From the NCBI GenBank assembly GCA_016987375.1, contig PJRA01000263.1, positions 3,207,080 to 3,267,850 on the forward strand: a DNA stretch of 60,771 bases, read 5' to 3'. Origin of the DNA: Brachionus koreanus (lineage: Eukaryota; Rotifera; Eurotatoria; Ploima; Brachionidae). This document shows, piece by piece, positions 58,334 through 60,771 of this stretch; the first letter of the stretch is position 1, and the number at the start of each line of letters is the position of its first letter. The translations under genes and the position numbers were made by a program. The notes beneath the pieces are model-generated. The model did not search any database, had not been told where the DNA came from, and saw only the letters and a list, made by a program, of their open reading frames with translations.

Positions 58334-59920
58334 TCAAAACATTTGATTAATCAAATAGTAAAGTAGATAAAATAAGGAAAGGACTATCATAATGAGCTCA
58401 AAAATTTTAATCGAATGTTCTGTATTTGAAATATTGATTTTGATTTTTTTTTTGTCATGTTGTTTTTCCTCTTCTCTTGAATCCACTATAATTGTAACCT
58501 CATTTTTATTAGACAAAGCTTTATTGTTTTCATCGAATTCATTTTTTTTCAAATCAATATCAAACGATATCTTATCAGTATCTGAAATTTCCACAGTTGA
58601 CAAGTCTCTACTACTTTTCGACAATAAATTTTGCAAAATTTCATCAATTCCTAAATTAGTTTCATTAATTCTGGATTTAAAAAAAATTTTTATTGTCTTT
58701 AAGTCAGCCAACTGACTTTTTTTCGAAACTAGAGTCCTGTTAAGTTTTATCAAAGTATTTAAATGCTCTATGGTAACTAGGCTTTTAGTCTCAATCAATC
58801 CAAGAACAAATTCTGTATTGATTAATTTTAAAGTATCTTTAGTTTTTACTGATTCTATAAAATTTTTCAAATTTTTTAGATTTTGGATTAAAATTTCATG
58901 CTCTTCAGAACTCGAGGCGAATATTTCAGGTTTCAAAATACTCCAAATTATTTTAGTATTATATTTAATTTCAGCCAGATTTTGTTTAATAAAATAAAGA
59001 ATAGCTAAATTTTCAGTATAATCAAATTCAAAATCATTTATCAAAAATTCAAGTACTTGTCTATTGACATAAAGACTTTCGGGCTCACTAACCCCACCAA
59101 GTCGCCTTAGTTCAATCATTAAGACATTCAAAAAAGATACAAATTTTTGAACATTTTGGTCATGAGTGCTTTTATCTTCAACTTGGCTGACGATTATTTT
59201 GGACTGAAATTCTTTGCTATTAATTTCATTTAGATAAGCTTCGCCTAAAATTTCATAAATTTCTCCCATTATTTTTAGGCATTTTGAACTTACTTTTTTA
59301 ACATGACTATGATCATGTATAATTAGATCATTAATCAAGCTTGAATTAAAAAAATTTTGGGGAAGTTTTGAGGAATCAAGCTCAAAAGAAAGTAGATATT
59401 CTATGTTTGAATTGTAGGATATTTTAGAGAATACTTGATCATTTTCGTTGTCCGATGGTATCAACAAATGAAACTGAATACTCTGGTTAGGAGAATAGCC
59501 CGGAAATTTATAAGCTAATTTTTTTAATGTTTGTAAACCCTTTGAGCTTAATACTTGTTTGTTAATATCAGTCTTTTCGAAAAGATAATTAATCACTTCA
59601 ATACTTATGATTTTATTCAAATAAACATCATTGATTTGTTTAGATAAAATTTTAAAAAAATCCAGCACATTTATGCTAGATCCATCTGCTGAATTGTTAC
59701 GAATTATTTTTTGGAAAAATGAGTCGAGATGGCGGTAAGATGGAAAGTTCAAAGATTCATATTCTTTTACATTTTTGAAGCAAGTTTCAACACCTATTTC
59801 ATCATTATTCTGTCTTACAAGATCATATCTTTCTTTTATTTTTTGATCATCCTCAAATGGATAAATATACTTCAGTTTGTCGTACAGGTTTTCAGTTAAT
59901 CGATTCTGTTTTAAAGTCAT
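58334..59920 (-). CDS. Unrecognised tail-anchored protein, intronless
   Basis: A 528-residue single-exon protein. I do not recognise a family. Residues about 1-440 are predicted by eye to be mostly helical with repeated amphipathic segments, reminiscent of armadillo/HEAT-like solenoids but without a clear repeat. Residues about 440-500 are charged and low-complexity (DSREEEKQHDKKKIKINIS). The last about 23 residues, IFELIMIVLSLFYLLYYLIN followed by QMF, form a single hydrophobic helix at the extreme C-terminus, so it should be a tail-anchored protein facing the cytosol (ER, mitochondria or peroxisome). Continuous coding over 1.6 kb in such AT-rich DNA makes it a real gene. Confidence 0.75.
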   Translation of the reverse strand: MTLKQNRLTENLYDKLKYIYPFEDDQKIKERYDLVRQNNDEIGVETCFKNVKEYESLNFPSYRHLDSFFQKIIRNNSADGSSINVLDFFKILSKQINDVYLNKIISIEVINYLFEKTDINKQVLSSKGLQTLKKLAYKFPGYSPNQSIQFHLLIPSDNENDQVFSKISYNSNIEYLLSFELDSSKLPQNFFNSSLINDLIIHDHSHVKKVSSKCLKIMGEIYEILGEAYLNEINSKEFQSKIIVSQVEDKSTHDQNVQKFVSFLNVLMIELRRLGGVSEPESLYVNRQVLEFLINDFEFDYTENLAILYFIKQNLAEIKYNTKIIWSILKPEIFASSSEEHEILIQNLKNLKNFIESVKTKDTLKLINTEFVLGLIETKSLVTIEHLNTLIKLNRTLVSKKSQLADLKTIKIFFKSRINETNLGIDEILQNLLSKSSRDLSTVEISDTDKISFDIDLKKNEFDENNKALSNKNEVTIIVDSREEEKQHDKKKIKINISNTEHSIKIFELIMIVLSLFYLLYYLINQMF

Positions 59921-60117
59921 TTTTGCACAAAAATAAAATCAAATAAAGCTTAAACAAAAACACGAAATGAAAATTAAAATTTTTTTTTTCTATTTTTATA
60001 CAAATACTAAATATTAATTTAATTCTCCATGGATATTGGTCAAAATTTAACCAAAAAAATATCTTAATCACAAACAAATTTTCTAGAATATTTTTTTTGT
60101 AATTTATTTTTTATTCT

Positions 60118-60610
60118 ATGTTCAACTTCTTTAAACTTTTAGCTATCATACCCAAAATACGATTTCCACGACAATATTTTATTTGTTTTGCGTTGTTTTG
60201 TTTAATTTCCTTGTACCATATATCAACTATAAATTGTAAAATCAAAGCAGCAATTTTTTGTACCAATATGCACTACACTACATTTTTCGCTATTATTAAA
60301 TCAAAAAATAAATTAAGTGATCAACCTGATCGATCTATGAGTGTAATCTATATCTCTTGGAAGTTTTAAGTTGTTCTTGACACTCTAAATAATAGATAAA
60401 GCTTTAGTATCATCAGCATATTTTTTTACACTTATTAATCAAACGAGTTTAAAGATCATTTATAAATATTAAAAATAATAAAGGTCCCAAAACTGAGTCT
60501 CGTGGTACTCCACTGGTAACTTCTAACCAATTAGACATGAACGAACCCATAATGAATCTTTTTTAACTTTTGCATAGGAAATCATTTTTCCAATAGGTGA
60601 TTAAATCGGT
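60118..60610 (-). pseudogene. Decayed LINE reverse transcriptase fragment
   Basis: On the minus strand, in more than one frame and with stops: SNWLEVTSGVPRDSVLGPLL then FLIFINDL (RT domain, near 60465-60530), YADDTKALSII (catalytic YADD, near 60400-60422), KCSVVHIGTKN (near 60250-60290) and NRILGMIAKSLKKL (near 60125-60165). Order and spacing match jockey/CR1-like non-LTR retrotransposons. A frameshift lies between INDL and YADD and several stops interrupt it, so it is dead. The plus-strand ORF over it is a shadow. Confidence 0.85.
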
Positions 60611-60771
60611 TTTGTGAAATTTAGTACAATAGAACAGAACAAAATGTTAAAAATTCTTTTAACTTTTCAAATCAAAAGCAAGTTCTGTAAATGCAACATG
60701 GTGCAACATTCAAAGTTGCATTATAATCAACCATCATGAAAAACTCTGCAAATTTAGCATATTTTAAATTG
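60605..60771 (+). repeat. Second copy of the NOP14-intron repeat, cut by window edge
   Basis: TTTTGTGAAATTTAGTACAA, TAGAACAGAA, AGTTCTGTAAATGCAA and CTCTGCAAATTTAGCATATT match the element at 1904-2300 in the same orientation. It directly abuts the LINE fragment. Confidence 0.6.

Noticed and set aside
60118..60369. 83-aa plus-strand ORF
   Set aside because: Antisense of the LINE reverse transcriptase remnant, whose motifs read on the minus strand.

Overview
This is a very AT-rich eukaryotic (animal) window. Genes are split by short introns (mostly 42-55 bp, GT-AG), with a few introns of 0.5-2.8 kb that are full of repeats. The proteins are clearly metazoan (CPEB with its ZZ zinc finger, EDEM2, WDR6, BLOC1S2, THOC7, a DOMON protein, PLAAT/LRAT and PDZ-RhoGEF proteins). 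Base composition, intron size and lophotrochozoan-like conservation would fit a small-genome invertebrate such as a monogonont rotifer. That placement is an inference; nothing in the window proves the taxon.

Layout. 296-4737 (-): NOP14, ribosome biogenesis, 13 exons. 6574-8187 (-): intronless flavin monooxygenase. 12831-18780 (+): PDZ-DH-PH protein. 21474-22396 (-): small two-PDZ protein, divergent from 22901-24206 (+): CPEB/Orb2-type translational regulator. 24458-24767 (-): small filamin-repeat-like protein. 25798-27401 (+): short unrecognised protein. 27954-30695 (+): EDEM2, followed 144 bp later by 30840-40918 (+): WDR6, whose introns hold at least five different mobile-element families. 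41022-42071 (-): a protein with two PLAAT/LRAT-like domains in tandem. 42895-44545 (-): fumarase, divergent from 45215-46634 (+): ZIP7 zinc transporter. 50488-51000 and 49595-50350 (-): BLOC1S2 then THOC7, closely spaced. 52607-53380 (+): CPTP/GLTP-like lipid transfer protein with an N-terminal anchor. 56115-56706 (-): secreted DOMON-only protein. 58334-59920 (-): unrecognised tail-anchored protein. 60118-60610 (-): decayed LINE reverse transcriptase.

Most genes are unrelated housekeeping genes and no shared pathway is apparent, apart from three endomembrane genes (EDEM2, ZIP7, CPTP-like). Exon structures were built by hand from splice signals; for NOP14, the PDZ-GEF, EDEM2, WDR6, fumarase, ZIP7, CPEB, the PLAAT protein and the two-PDZ protein the exon phases add up to a continuous frame. 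Repeat content is high and diverse: piggyBac-type (TTAA), mariner-type (TA), a Mutator-like element with a 9-bp target duplication, an element packed with GACCG motifs, foldbacks and LINE remnants. No tRNA, rRNA or CRISPR was seen. A 15-base run of N at 32025-32039 is an assembly gap.
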